Origin: Desulfobacterales bacterium
Lineage (GTDB): Bacteria > Desulfobacterota > Desulfobulbia > Desulfobulbales > JAGXFP01
Reading direction: 5' to 3'
Length of the DNA: 64,000 nucleotides
Assembly (NCBI GenBank): GCA_024637225.1
Contig: JAGXFP010000017.1
Coordinates: 1-64,000, forward strand
Shown here: positions 36,763-46,150 of the stretch, in pieces
Numbering within the stretch: position 1 is the first letter of the stretch
How the letters are laid out: the number at the start of each line of letters is the position of its first letter
Program-made: the position numbers and the translations under genes
Notes under the pieces: model-generated
Seen by the model: only the letters and a program-made list of their open reading frames with translations
What the model was told of the DNA's origin: nothing
The model's database searches: none

Positions 36763-37129
36763 CGTCATTCCGGCAGGTTGTTAGCCGGAATCCAGGTTGA
36801 CACCAATGAAAAAGCAGCCTGCTGTATATATCCTCGCAAGCAAAAGAAATGGAACCCTTTATACCGGTGTGACTTCGAATCTCGTTAAAAGGATATGGGA
36901 GCACAAGAACGATTTTGTCGAAGGATTCAGTAAACGGTACGCAGTACATCAACTGGTCTGGTATGAAGTGCACGAGACCATGGAATCCGCAATTCAGCGA
37001 GAGAAGAGAGTGAAAGGATGGAAGCGCGCATGGAAGCTGGAATTAATCGAAAAGCTCAATCCCGATTGGCATGATTTGTATCAGAAGATTTTGTAACTGG
37101 ATTCCGGCTAACTACCTGCCGGAATGACG
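36763..37129 (+). mobile_element. GIY-YIG element: nuclease gene bounded by REP-like inverted arms
   Basis: Left arm 36764-36795 and right arm 37097-37128 are 32-nt inverted repeats that differ at one base; the match extends one base outward. Each arm is itself a hairpin (ATTCCGGC, 9-nt loop, GCCGGAAT). The only gene inside runs from 10 bp after the left arm to the base before the right arm. The same arms occur without the gene at 49487-49567, 58628-58705 and 61118-61196. I read this as an autonomous copy of a REP-like element family. Mobility is inference. Confidence 0.75.
36806..37096 (+). CDS. GIY-YIG nuclease (UPF0213-like)
   Basis: A 96-residue single-domain nuclease. The GIY-like AVYILASKRNG and YIG-like LYTGVTSNL motifs open the domain, followed by the conserved arginine in KRIWEHKND and the metal-binding glutamate in ESAIQREKRVKGWKR. 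I take the ATG at 36806; the upstream TTG falls in the element arm region. The stop codon abuts the right inverted arm. Stand-alone GIY-YIG proteins of this size nick or cut DNA but most have unknown roles. Insertion between pstA and pstS suggests it arrived after the operon was assembled. Confidence 0.92.
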   Translation: MKKQPAVYILASKRNGTLYTGVTSNLVKRIWEHKNDFVEGFSKRYAVHQLVWYEVHETMESAIQREKRVKGWKRAWKLELIEKLNPDWHDLYQKIL

Positions 37130-37193
37130 GTCGGAAAAAAGGAGAGGAACTTCTGCAAGTTCTTAACCGGTAACCGATAAAATAATTCAATCG

Positions 37194-37235
37194 TAATGCT
37201 CTCCTAATAAATTCCTAAAATTGGGACCCTATATT
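37194..37235 (+). promoter_or_regulatory. Putative Pho box and -10 of pstS
   Basis: TAAT/TAAT/TAAA at 37194, 37205 and 37216 (11-bp period) with TATATT at 37230, 14 bp after the last repeat start. The geometry is identical to that upstream of pstC. The pstS ATG is 71 bp downstream of the -10. Confidence 0.6.
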
Positions 37236-37306
37236 GTGACCACGAAAGAGGATTTCTTTCCCGGAAACAAATCGGAAGTCACAATTCATTCAAGGAGGAT
37301 TCCATC

Positions 37307-38353
37307 ATGTTTAAAAGAAGTGTTCTCGTTACCCTTGCGGCCCTGATAGCCGCCGCGCTGGCCGCCGGCCATGCCTCGGCCCGCGACTACATCAGCATCG
37401 TCGGCTCCTCGACGGTCTACCCCTTTGCCACCGTGGTGGCCGAGCAGTTCGGCAAGACCAGCAACTTCAAGACCCCGAAGATCGAATCCACCGGTTCCGG
37501 CGGCGGCTTGAAGCTGTTCTGCGCCGGAGTCGGGGTATCCCACCCGGATATCACCAATTCCTCCCGGCGGATCAAGAAATCCGAGGTCGAGATGTGCGAG
37601 AAAAACGGAGTCAGGGAGATCGTCGAGGTCAAGGTCGGTTATGACGGCATCGTTCTGGCCAATTCGAAAAAATCAAAGACCTATGCCTTGACCACGAAAG
37701 AGATCTTCCTGGCCCTGGCCAAACAGGTACCCGATCCGAAAGGCGGCGAGAAGCTGGTAAAAAATCCCTACCGGACCTGGAAAGACATCGATCCGCGGCT
37801 GCCGGAGGTCAAGATTGAGGTCCTGGGACCGCCGCCGACCTCCGGGACCAGGGACGCCTTCGTCGAACTGGCCATGGAAGGCGGCGCCAGGGAGTTCGGT
37901 TGGCTTGCGGCCATGCGGAAATCCGACAAGAATGGTTTCAAACGGGTTGCCCATACGATCCGCGAGGACGGCGCTTTCGTCGAGGCGGGCGAGAACGACA
38001 ACCTGATCGTCCAGAAGCTGGAGGTCAACCCCGACGCTCTCGGCATTTTCGGCTTCAGTTTCCTCGACCAGAACAGCGACAGGATCCAGGGCTCGCTGAT
38101 CAACGGGGTGCCCCCGACCTTCGAGGCCATCGCCGACGGCGACTATCCGATCTCCCGGCCCCTCTATTTCTACGTCAAGAAGGCCCATGTCGGGGTGATT
38201 CCCGGCATCGAGGAGTATCTGGCCGAGTTCACCAGCCCGCGCGCCTGGGGGGAGGACGGCTATCTGGCCGACAAGGGCATGATCCCCATGCCGGAAGAAG
38301 AAAGGGAAAAATTCGCGGCCGACGCCAAGAAATTAAATGCTTTGCAAATGTAA
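37307..38353 (+). CDS. pstS: Periplasmic phosphate-binding protein PstS
   Basis: A 348-residue substrate-binding protein. The signal peptide is cleaved near HASARDYI; the mature part opens ISIVGSSTVYPFATVVAEQF, the phosphate-loop signature. ESTGSGGGLKLFCAGVG, NSSRRIKKSE and GPPPTSGTRDAFVEL supply the other ligand contacts. It hands phosphate to PstCA. A GGAGG site precedes the ATG. It has its own promoter with a Pho box and its own terminator, so high expression separate from pstCA is likely. Confidence 0.95.
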   Translation: MFKRSVLVTLAALIAAALAAGHASARDYISIVGSSTVYPFATVVAEQFGKTSNFKTPKIESTGSGGGLKLFCAGVGVSHPDITNSSRRIKKSEVEMCEKNGVREIVEVKVGYDGIVLANSKKSKTYALTTKEIFLALAKQVPDPKGGEKLVKNPYRTWKDIDPRLPEVKIEVLGPPPTSGTRDAFVELAMEGGAREFGWLAAMRKSDKNGFKRVAHTIREDGAFVEAGENDNLIVQKLEVNPDALGIFGFSFLDQNSDRIQGSLINGVPPTFEAIADGDYPISRPLYFYVKKAHVGVIPGIEEYLAEFTSPRAWGEDGYLADKGMIPMPEEEREKFAADAKKLNALQM

Positions 38354-38368
38354 TCAGCAGGCAACCGG

Positions 38369-38398
38369 GCGGCTCCAACCACAGCGGGGCCGCTTTTT
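38369..38398 (+). terminator. Rho-independent terminator of pstS
   Basis: GCGGCTCC (38369-38376) pairs with GGGGCCGC (38386-38393) over 8 bp including one G-T pair, followed by five T residues. It lies 15 bp after the pstS stop. Confidence 0.8.
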
Positions 38399-38463
38399 CA
38401 GTTTAAGTGGATCTTGGGGAATACCGAGCTGAAGCTTTCGAAGGGGCTTTATGTGCGCATATA

Positions 38464-38535
38464 TGTCATTTAGACCGCAGGGAGAAATCTAGTGTTTATG
38501 GTGCGATAAGATTTCTCACTTTGTTCGAAATGACT
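38464..38535 (+). repeat. Family 3 core repeat between pstS and pstB
   Basis: TGTCATTTAGACCGCAGGG at the left and GTTCGAAATGAC at the right, with AGAAATCT and AGATTTCTC pairing inside. It is the core of the family also seen at 57325 and 60931, without their outer TCGCAAAAAGTC termini. The rest of the 38399-38784 gap holds no gene. Confidence 0.7.
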
Positions 38536-38784
38536 GAAGTCTGTAATGGACCTGAATCGCACCGGCGGAGTTGCATTTGAGATTCTTAATGATAGGATTG
38601 TCACCGATCAATTTGCTCGGAAGATGAAATCAATTATCCAAGTCACGCATTGAGTAATTTGGATAATTATTTTTTATGGGGTTATACTGGCATGGAAAAT
38701 TACGGTCGTGAAAGTCGATATCCATTCCGCTCCGAGCGCGGAGCCGGATCGGGAAAGCGCAATAGAGGCGAGAGGCCCGGAACC

Positions 38785-39606
38785 ATGAAGGCATCATACG
38801 AAAAATACGATCGCGAACATCGCGGCACGGTCGGCAGGGTCGAGGTGGAATCGCCGCGGATGAAATGCCGCAACGTCAACGTCTATTACGGCGAGAAAAG
38901 GGCGATCAACGATGTAACCATCGATATAGCCGGAAACGAGGTGATCGCCATGATCGGCCCGTCCGGCTGCGGCAAATCGACCTTTCTCCGCTGCCTGAAC
39001 CGGATGAACGACACCATCGACACCTGCCGGGTCGAGGGCGAGATTTTTCTGGACGAGCTCAATATCTACGACAAGGGGATCGACGTGGTCCAGCTCCGAG
39101 CCCAGGTCGGCATGGTCTTCCAGAAGCCCAATCCCTTCCCGAAATCGATCTACGACAACGTGGCCTACGGTCCGAAGATCCACGGGCTGGCCGGCACCAG
39201 GGTCGAACTGGACGAGATTGTCGAGGAGTCCCTGAAAAAGGCCGGCCTCTGGGAGGAAGTCAAGGACAGCCTCGATCAGCCCGGCACCAGCCTCTCCGGC
39301 GGCCAGCAGCAGCGGCTCTGCATCGCCCGGACCATCGCGGTCAGTCCCGAGGTCATCCTGATGGACGAACCCTGCTCGGCCCTGGACCCCATCGCTACCG
39401 CCAAGATCGAGGACTTGATCGACGAGCTGCGAGAGCATTACACCATTGCCATCGTCACCCATTCCATGCAGCAGGCCGCCCGGGTTTCCCAGCGCACCGC
39501 CTATTTCCATCTCGGCGATCTGATCGAGGTGGGCGATACCAAGCACATCTTCACCAATCCCAGCCACCGGCTGACCGAGGACTACATCACCGGCCGGTTC
39601 GGCTGA
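38785..39606 (+). CDS. pstB: Phosphate ABC transporter ATPase PstB
   Basis: A 273-residue ATPase. I use the ATG at 38785 ([14 protein letters not shown]) because the upstream frame lacks family similarity. Walker A is [13 protein letters not shown], followed by LNRMNDTI (a PstB hallmark), signature [13 protein letters not shown], Walker [13 protein letters not shown] and the H-loop [12 protein letters not shown]. It energises PstCA. In this genome it is separated from pstS by a terminator and a repeat, and is followed by phoB 79 bp later rather than by phoU. Confidence 0.95.
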   Translation: MKASYEKYDREHRGTVGRVEVESPRMKCRNVNVYYGEKRAINDVTIDIAGNEVIAMIGPSGCGKSTFLRCLNRMNDTIDTCRVEGEIFLDELNIYDKGIDVVQLRAQVGMVFQKPNPFPKSIYDNVAYGPKIHGLAGTRVELDEIVEESLKKAGLWEEVKDSLDQPGTSLSGGQQQRLCIARTIAVSPEVILMDEPCSALDPIATAKIEDLIDELREHYTIAIVTHSMQQAARVSQRTAYFHLGDLIEVGDTKHIFTNPSHRLTEDYITGRFG

Positions 39607-39685
39607 TTGCCGCTCCGGCTGCCGGCCGTTGCACGGTTTCTCAAGGAAGTCAGGCTTTGCTGGAATAATCCGGTCCGGAGAACAC

Positions 39686-40387
39686 ATGGCCAAACAAACC
39701 ATCCTGATTGTCGAAGATGACGAAGATATCCAGCAACTGGTCAGTTATAATCTGATTAAAGCCGGATTTAACGTTGAATGCGCCGATACCGGAGAGGAGG
39801 CATTGGCGGGAATCAGGGCGGCCGTTCCCGACCTGGTGCTTCTCGATCTGATGCTGCCCGGAATCGACGGCTCGGAGTTATGCCGGCGGATTCGCGGCGA
39901 TGAGCGGCTGTCCGGGCTGCCGGTGGTCATGTTGACCGCCAGAGGCGAGGATCTTGATGTGGTGGCCGGTCTTGATTCGGGTGCCGACGACTATGTCACC
40001 AAGCCTTTCAGCCCGGCTATCCTGGTTTCGCGGATAAAGGCGGTTCTCCGGCGCAAACCCCCGGCCAATGCTTCCGCCGGCGGGGAAGAGACGACCAGGG
40101 TAAGGGTTCACGATCTCCTGATCGATTCAGGCCGCCATCAAGTGAGCGTGGCCGGTAAAACGGTCGAGCTGACCCTTACCGAATTCGGCATCCTGGAACT
40201 GCTGGCAAAGAGGGCCGGCTGGGCTTTTTCCCGGCAGCAGATCATTGACGCGGTCAGGGGTTATGAATATATCGTGACACCCAGGGCCGTTGACGTGCAG
40301 ATCTCCAGTCTACGCAAAAAACTCGGCGCAACCGGCAAAAAGATCGAGACCGTCCGCGGGATCGGCTACCGAATGGGCGACGGATGA
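39686..40387 (+). CDS. phoB: PhoB-type response regulator
   Basis: A 233-residue OmpR/PhoB regulator. The ATG at 39686 follows CCGGAG. The REC domain has VEDDEDI, the phosphoacceptor aspartate in LVLLDLMLPGIDG and the lysine in VTKPFS. The winged-helix domain (about 135-230) ends TVRGIGYRM. It should bind the 11-bp Pho repeats upstream of pstC and pstS. Cognate phoR lies 6 kb away on the other strand; normally the two genes are adjacent. Confidence 0.93.
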   Translation: MAKQTILIVEDDEDIQQLVSYNLIKAGFNVECADTGEEALAGIRAAVPDLVLLDLMLPGIDGSELCRRIRGDERLSGLPVVMLTARGEDLDVVAGLDSGADDYVTKPFSPAILVSRIKAVLRRKPPANASAGGEETTRVRVHDLLIDSGRHQVSVAGKTVELTLTEFGILELLAKRAGWAFSRQQIIDAVRGYEYIVTPRAVDVQISSLRKKLGATGKKIETVRGIGYRMGDG

Positions 40388-40499
40388 TTTTTTGCTGGTT
40401 CCTGTTTTCCGAAAAATATCCGAACTGGAGGTAATTGCAAAAAACTTTGCAAAAAGGTTCCTTTTTTTGTAATGATACATGTTTTCCGGTTTACTGAAA

Positions 40500-40568
40500 C
40501 CTGAATCCGTGACGGCTTGGTGGGGAATTTAACTTTATCAGTTTATAACGAACGCTCACGGATCCAGG
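40500..40568 (+). repeat. Family 7 inverted-repeat element
   Basis: 69 bp bounded by CCTGAATCCGTGACGG (40500-40515) and TCACGGATCCAGG (40556-40568). It lies in the 324-bp phoB-argF gap, which otherwise contains no recognisable gene. Confidence 0.7.
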
Positions 40569-40711
40569 TGAAATTGTTGGGGGAAGATGTTTTTTCCCAA
40601 CAGCATGCTGGAAGCATCGACATTCTAATGTTTTGATCGGCTCAATCTGCAACCAGGCGAAAATGCTGTTGCAATTAAGGATTGGGCCAGAATTTTTTTT
40701 GAGAAGAGCAT

Positions 40712-41623
40712 ATGGTAAATCATCTCCTGTCCCTTGGGGACTTCGATGGCGAGCAGCTTCAAGGATATCTGAAGCTGGCCCTTCAGCTCAAGAAAGAGAG
40801 CAAGGAAGGAGTCCGCCATCAGCAGCTGACCGGCAAGGTCGTCGGTCTGGTCTTCGAGAAACCATCGACCCGGACCAGGGTCTCCTTCGAGGCGGCGATG
40901 TACGGCCTTGGCGGCCAGGTCATCTACCTGTCCAGCCGGGACACCCAGCTGGCCAGAAACGAACCGCTGAAGGATATGGCCCGGGTCATGGACCGCTATG
41001 TCGACGGCATGGTGGTCCGCACCTTCGGCCAGGAGGTGGTCGATGAACTGGCCAGATATTCCGGAGTGCCGGTGATCAACGCTCTGACCGATCTCCATCA
41101 TCCCTGCCAGGTGTTAAGCGATGTGATGACCGTGATCGAGAAAAAAGGTCCGATCGCGGGCCGGCGGATCGCCTGGGTCGGCGACGGCAACAACATGGCC
41201 AATTCCTGGATCCAGGCCGCCGCCCGGCTCGGCTTCGACCTGACTCTGGCCTGCCCGGCAGGCTACGATCCCGATCCGGAGATTCTGCGGACGGCGATGG
41301 CCGAAAGTACCGGCCGGATCAAGGTGGTGCGCGACCCGCTTGCCGCGGTGCGCGGTGCCGAGGTGATCAACGTCGATGTCTGGGCCAGCATGGGCCAGGA
41401 AGAGGAGCAGGCCTCCCGGCTTAAGGTTTTCGCGCCTTACCAGGTTAACGAGGCCATGCTCAATGAGACCGGAGCCGGGACCATCGTCCTCCACTGTCTG
41501 CCGGCCCACCGCGGCGAGGAGATTACCGACGCGGTCCTCGAAGGACCGCAGTGCGTCGCCTTCGACCAGGCCGAGAACAAGCTCCATATCCATAAAGCCA
41601 TTCTGGCCAAACATCTATCATGA
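40712..41623 (+). CDS. argF: Ornithine carbamoyltransferase
   Basis: Makes citrulline from ornithine and carbamoyl phosphate. The carbamoyl-phosphate site EKPSTRTRVSFE, DLHHPCQ and the ornithine-site HCLPAHRGEEI are all present, in 303 residues. The argG start is 48 bp downstream, followed by argH 5 bp after argG, so argFGH form one operon. argB-argD are 12 kb upstream across the phosphate regulon. Confidence 0.97.
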   Translation: MVNHLLSLGDFDGEQLQGYLKLALQLKKESKEGVRHQQLTGKVVGLVFEKPSTRTRVSFEAAMYGLGGQVIYLSSRDTQLARNEPLKDMARVMDRYVDGMVVRTFGQEVVDELARYSGVPVINALTDLHHPCQVLSDVMTVIEKKGPIAGRRIAWVGDGNNMANSWIQAAARLGFDLTLACPAGYDPDPEILRTAMAESTGRIKVVRDPLAAVRGAEVINVDVWASMGQEEEQASRLKVFAPYQVNEAMLNETGAGTIVLHCLPAHRGEEITDAVLEGPQCVAFDQAENKLHIHKAILAKHLS

Positions 41624-41670
41624 ATTGGCCTGAACGGGCCTGAACAGGATAAAAATTCTGGGGAGTTAAC

Positions 41671-42882
41671 ATGGCAGAAGATGTAAACAAGATAGTTCTC
41701 GCCTATTCCGGCGGACTCGATACCTCGGTGATCCTCAAATGGCTCAGCGAGGAGTACCAATGCCCGATCGTGGCCTATGCCGCCGATGTCGGCCAGGAAG
41801 AGGATTGGGAGGCGGTCCGGGCCAAGGGGTTGGCCACCGGGGCCGAGAAGGTGGTGATCTCCGATCTCCGCGAGGAATTCGTCCGGGATTACGTGTTCCC
41901 GGCCTTCCGGGCCAACGCGATCTACGAGGGTTCCTATCTGCTCGGCACTTCCCTGGCCCGGCCGATCATCGCCAGGGAGCAGGTCAGGGTGGCGGAGGCG
42001 GAAAACTGCGACGCGGTCAGCCACGGCGCTACCGGCAAGGGCAACGACCAGGTCCGCTTCGAGCTTACCTATCTGGCCTTGAATCCCAAGTTGAAGATTA
42101 TCGCGCCTTGGCGCACCTGGGACCTGAATTCCCGGACCAAACTGATCGCTTATGCCGAAAAACACGACATCCCGATCCCGGTTACCAAGGAGAAACCCTA
42201 CAGCTCCGACGAGAACCTGCTCCATATCAGTTTCGAGGGCGGCATCCTGGAGGACCCCTGGAACGAGCCGGAAGAGGCGATGTTCAAGCTGAGCTGCTCG
42301 CCGGAAAACGCCCCGGACAAAGCGACCTATATCGAGATCGAGTTTGAAAAAGGTACCCCGGTGGCAATCGACGGCGAAAAACTGGGGCCGGCCGCCCTCC
42401 TGGCTCGGCTCAACAAGCTGGGGGGCGCGAACGGCATCGGCCGCCTCGATATGGTCGAAAACCGCTTCGTCGGCATGAAATCCCGGGGGGTCTACGAGAC
42501 CCCCGGCGGCACTATTCTCCGCGCCGCCCACCGCGATCTGGAAACCATCACCCTGGACCGCGAGGTCATGAAGATCCGGGACAGCCTGGTGGGACGCTAT
42601 TCGGAACTGATCTACAACGGTTTCTGGTTTTCGCCGGAGATGAAGATCATGCAGCGGACCATGGACGACTGCCAGGAGACGGTCACCGGCGTGGTGAGGT
42701 TGAAACTCTACAAGGGCAACTGCACTCCGGTCGGCCGCAAGGCGGAGCGCTCCCTCTATCAGGAGAGTTTCGCCACCTTCGAGGAAGACGAGGTTTACAC
42801 CCAGGCCGATGCCGGCGGCTTTATCCGCTTAAACGCCCTGCGCCTGACCATCCAGGCCCTGGTCGAAAGACAGAAAGGATAA
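41671..42882 (+). CDS. argG: Argininosuccinate synthase
   Basis: ATP-dependent ligation of citrulline and aspartate. The N-terminal PP-loop is [16 protein letters not shown], with [24 protein letters not shown] and [24 protein letters not shown] (motifs MVENR and SRGVYE) further on. The length of 403 residues is standard. GGGGAG precedes the ATG. It is the middle gene of argFGH. Confidence 0.97.
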   Translation: MAEDVNKIVLAYSGGLDTSVILKWLSEEYQCPIVAYAADVGQEEDWEAVRAKGLATGAEKVVISDLREEFVRDYVFPAFRANAIYEGSYLLGTSLARPIIAREQVRVAEAENCDAVSHGATGKGNDQVRFELTYLALNPKLKIIAPWRTWDLNSRTKLIAYAEKHDIPIPVTKEKPYSSDENLLHISFEGGILEDPWNEPEEAMFKLSCSPENAPDKATYIEIEFEKGTPVAIDGEKLGPAALLARLNKLGGANGIGRLDMVENRFVGMKSRGVYETPGGTILRAAHRDLETITLDREVMKIRDSLVGRYSELIYNGFWFSPEMKIMQRTMDDCQETVTGVVRLKLYKGNCTPVGRKAERSLYQESFATFEEDEVYTQADAGGFIRLNALRLTIQALVERQKG

Positions 42883-42886
42883 CGGC

Positions 42887-44272
42887 ATGAGCAAGAAGCC
42901 CTGGGGAGGAAGATTTTCGGCCGGCACCGCCGCTTCGGTGGAGGAGTTTACCGCCTCCCACCAGTTCGACCGCGAGCTCTACAAGCACGATATCGCCGGG
43001 AGCCGGGCCCACGCCAAAATGCTTGCCAGGCAGGGGCTGATCTCCGATGACGAGCGGGACGCCATCCTCGCCGGCCTGGCCGCAATCGAGGCGGCGATCG
43101 AGGACGGCAGCTTCGAGTTCAAGGACGAACTCGAGGATATCCACATGCATATCGAAAGAGCCCTGGCCGAAAAGATCGGCCCGGCCGGAGCCAAACTGCA
43201 CACCGCCCGGAGCAGAAACGATCAGGTCGCCCTCGACCTGCGCCTCTATCTGCGCGAGGAGAGCGGCCGGATCATCGAACTGATCACCGAGCTGCAAAAG
43301 GCCTTCGTCAAGCTGGCCCGCCGCTACCTGGGCACGATCATGCCCGGTTATACCCATCTGCAACGGGCCCAGCCCCTGCTTCTCTCCCATCATCTCCTCG
43401 CCTATTACGAGATGTTCGGCCGGGACCGGCAAAGGATGGAGGACTGCCTGAAGCGGATCAACGTCATGCCCCTGGGGGCAGCGGCCCTGGCCGGGACCGG
43501 CCTGCCGATCGACCGGGAGTTTGTCGCCCGGGAACTCGGGTTCCCGGCGGTGACCGCCAACAGCATGGACACTGTCGGCGACCGCGATTTCGCCGTGGAG
43601 TTCACCGCCGTTGCCGCCCTGGCCCAGATCCACTTGAGCCGCCTGGCCGAGGAGCTGGTTCTCTGGTCGACCGAGGAGTTCTCCTTCGTGACCCTGGCCG
43701 ACAGCCACTGCACCGGCAGCAGCATCATGCCCCAGAAGAAAAACCCGGATATTCCCGAACTGATCCGCGGCAAAAGCGGCCGGGTGGTCGGCAATCTGAT
43801 GAGCCTCCTGACCCTGCTCAAGGGGCTGCCCCTGACCTATAACCGCGATCTCCAGGAGGACAAGGAGCCGGTCTTCGATACGGTCCGGACCCTGGCCAGT
43901 TGCCTGGCGATCGGCGCCGAGATGCTGGACAACCTGGAATTCAATACCGACCGCCTAGCCGGCGCGGCCGGCAGCGGCGGCTTTATGACCGCCACCGACC
44001 TGGCCGATTATCTGGTCACTAAGGATATGCCCTTTCGGGAGGCCCACGCGGTGGTCGGCAAGGTCGTCGCCTACTGCATCGAGCAGAACAAGGACCTGCC
44101 CGGTTTGAGCCTTGAGGAACTGCGGCAGTTTGCCGGGGTGATCGACCGGGATGTTTTCGCTCTTCTTAGCGTTGAGGGCTCGGTGGAGAGCCGGCGTTCC
44201 ATCGGGGGTACTTCCTCCATACGAGTGGAGGAAGCGCTGGCCAGGGCGGAAAAAGAACTGGGTATGGCGTGA
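42887..44272 (+). CDS. argH: Argininosuccinate lyase
   Basis: Cleaves argininosuccinate to arginine and fumarate. The superfamily signature GSSIMPQKKNPD (catalytic serine loop) is intact; HTARSRNDQVALD and GYTHLQRAQP carry further active-site residues. 461 residues, normal. It starts 5 bp after argG, and its stop overlaps the GTG of a small lipoprotein gene. Confidence 0.97.
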   Translation: MSKKPWGGRFSAGTAASVEEFTASHQFDRELYKHDIAGSRAHAKMLARQGLISDDERDAILAGLAAIEAAIEDGSFEFKDELEDIHMHIERALAEKIGPAGAKLHTARSRNDQVALDLRLYLREESGRIIELITELQKAFVKLARRYLGTIMPGYTHLQRAQPLLLSHHLLAYYEMFGRDRQRMEDCLKRINVMPLGAAALAGTGLPIDREFVARELGFPAVTANSMDTVGDRDFAVEFTAVAALAQIHLSRLAEELVLWSTEEFSFVTLADSHCTGSSIMPQKKNPDIPELIRGKSGRVVGNLMSLLTLLKGLPLTYNRDLQEDKEPVFDTVRTLASCLAIGAEMLDNLEFNTDRLAGAAGSGGFMTATDLADYLVTKDMPFREAHAVVGKVVAYCIEQNKDLPGLSLEELRQFAGVIDRDVFALLSVEGSVESRRSIGGTSSIRVEEALARAEKELGMA

Positions 44273-44760
44273 AAATGAAGCGGCGCTTTCTCATGATCCT
44301 CGCCGGAATGGTTTTGGCGGTGGTGCTTTCGTCGTGCGGCAAAAAAACCGCGCCGATCCCGCCCCGGGCGATAATCCCCCTGCCGATCACCGATCTTGCC
44401 CATCAGCTGGACGACAGCGGCGTCACCCTTTCCTGGTCGCCGCCGGCGCGGAGCGAACAGGGGCACCGGTTGCCGAAGATCGACAGCTACCTGATCGAGA
44501 GAGCGGAATACGCCCTGGCCGATTTTTGCAAAAACTGTCCGGTGCGGTACACTGAGATCGGGGTCATAACCGGCGAGGATGATCCCGCAGGCTGGGGAGA
44601 GACCCTGACCTACCGCGACGAAAAGCTTAAGGACGGTCATATCTACTATTACCGGGTTAAAACCAAAGTGGGCTGGCGGGTGATCAGCCGCCCGTCGGAG
44701 CCGGTCCGTTTCGAGTGGCGGGCCCCGGCCGGAGAAGCGGGGGACGAAGGGGAGCGCTAA
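44269..44760 (+). CDS. Small lipoprotein with a fibronectin type III-like domain
   Basis: A 163-residue protein with a lipoprotein signal peptide; the lipobox LSSC ends at about residue 24 and is followed by GKKTAPIPP, a proline-rich linker. The rest resembles a single Fn3-type beta-sandwich (VTLSWSPPAR, YYYRVKTKVGW). The GTG at 44269 overlaps the argH stop; ATG at 44275 is an alternative. Small LptM/YifL-like lipoproteins often sit between argH and lysA, but this one is longer and I cannot assign it to that family. Confidence 0.75.
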   Translation: MKMKRRFLMILAGMVLAVVLSSCGKKTAPIPPRAIIPLPITDLAHQLDDSGVTLSWSPPARSEQGHRLPKIDSYLIERAEYALADFCKNCPVRYTEIGVITGEDDPAGWGETLTYRDEKLKDGHIYYYRVKTKVGWRVISRPSEPVRFEWRAPAGEAGDEGER

Positions 44761-44881
44761 GCGATTCGGGCATCCCCGGACCCCTAAGGGGATGACTAAG
44801 CAAAAAGTTCGATAAACAATGAGTGGTCTATTTTTGTGACTGAAGCAGCCAAAACAGTGCGAACCACAAAACGGAACGGAT

Positions 44882-46141
44882 ATGAATCATTTCATCTATA
44901 AAAACGGGGAGCTCCACTGCGAGGCGGTTCCCGTCGCCAGGATAGCGGCCGAAATCGGCACCCCCTTCTATCTATACAGCCACGCCACCCTCAGTCAGCA
45001 TTTCAAGGCCTTTGACACCCCCTTTGCCTCGATTCCGCATCTGAGCTGTTTTGCGGTCAAGGCCTGCTCGAATATCGCCATCCTCAGAGTATTCGCCGGG
45101 CTGGGCGGCGGCGCCGATATCGTTTCGGGCGGCGAACTGTTTCGGGCCCTGAAGGCGGGAGTCGACCCCGCCAGAATCGTCTATTCCGGGGTAGGCAAGA
45201 CCCGGGAGGAGATGGCATACGCCCTCAAGGAAAACATTCTCCAGTTCAATGTCGAATCGGAACAGGAACTCGACGCACTCCAGGAGGTCGCGGCCGGTTT
45301 GGGGGTCGTGGCGCCGGTATCGTTTCGGGTCAATCCGGACGTCGATCCCAAGACCCACGCCTATATCTCGACCGGACTGGCCAAGAACAAGTTCGGCATT
45401 CCGATCGAAACCGCCGGCGAGGTCTACGCCCGGGCGACGGAAATGGCCAATATCAAGGTCCAGGGGGTGAGCTGCCATATCGGCTCCCAGTTGACCACGG
45501 TTTCGCCCTTTATCGAGTCCCTCGGTAAGCTGAAGATCTTTATCGCCAAACTGCGGGACCGGGGCATTGGTGTCACCCATCTCGATCTGGGCGGCGGCCT
45601 GGGGATCAAATACGATGCGGAAAGCCCGCCCCTGCCGGCCGAGTATGCCGAGGCGATCAAAAAGGAGATCGGCGATTTGGACTGCACCCTGATCTTCGAG
45701 CCTGGCCGGGTGATTGCCGGCAACGCCGGCATCCTGGTCACCCGGGTTCATTATACCAAGGCGGGGCCGAGCAAGAAATTCGTCGTAGTCGACGCCGGAA
45801 TGAACGACCTGGCCCGGCCCAGCCTCTATGATGCCTATCACGCGATCGAGCCGGTTGTTGAAGGGAGTGGCGGCCGCGAGATTGCCGATGTGGTCGGGCC
45901 GATCTGCGAGACCGGAGATTTTCTGGCCCGGGACCGGGAGGTGCCGGTCAGCGCTCCCGGCGATCTCCTGGCGGTGATGAGCGCCGGCGCCTACGGGTTC
46001 TCGATGGCCTCCAACTATAACTCCCGGCCCCGAGTCGCCGAGGTCATGGTGGCGGATGACCGCTATCGGGTGATCAGGGCCCGGGAAACCTACGAGAGTT
46101 TGATCAGGGGCGAGGTGATCCCAGATTTTTTGCAGGGTTAA
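44882..46141 (+). CDS. lysA: Diaminopimelate decarboxylase
   Basis: Fold III PLP enzyme making lysine from meso-diaminopimelate. The PLP lysine is in CFAVKACSN, with SGGELFRAL, SCHIGSQLT, LDLGGGLGI, FEPGRVIAGNAG and the second-site CETGDFLA. 419 residues, normal. It opens the lysine run lysA-dapF (9 bp apart), then dapA, dapB and dapL. Confidence 0.97.
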   Translation: MNHFIYKNGELHCEAVPVARIAAEIGTPFYLYSHATLSQHFKAFDTPFASIPHLSCFAVKACSNIAILRVFAGLGGGADIVSGGELFRALKAGVDPARIVYSGVGKTREEMAYALKENILQFNVESEQELDALQEVAAGLGVVAPVSFRVNPDVDPKTHAYISTGLAKNKFGIPIETAGEVYARATEMANIKVQGVSCHIGSQLTTVSPFIESLGKLKIFIAKLRDRGIGVTHLDLGGGLGIKYDAESPPLPAEYAEAIKKEIGDLDCTLIFEPGRVIAGNAGILVTRVHYTKAGPSKKFVVVDAGMNDLARPSLYDAYHAIEPVVEGSGGREIADVVGPICETGDFLARDREVPVSAPGDLLAVMSAGAYGFSMASNYNSRPRVAEVMVADDRYRVIRARETYESLIRGEVIPDFLQG

Positions 46142-46150
46142 GGGGGGCGG

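Noticed and set aside
41437-42531. 364-residue open frame on the minus strand, and the similar one at 47362-48516
   Set aside because: Shadows of argG and dapA respectively, with no family features of their own.
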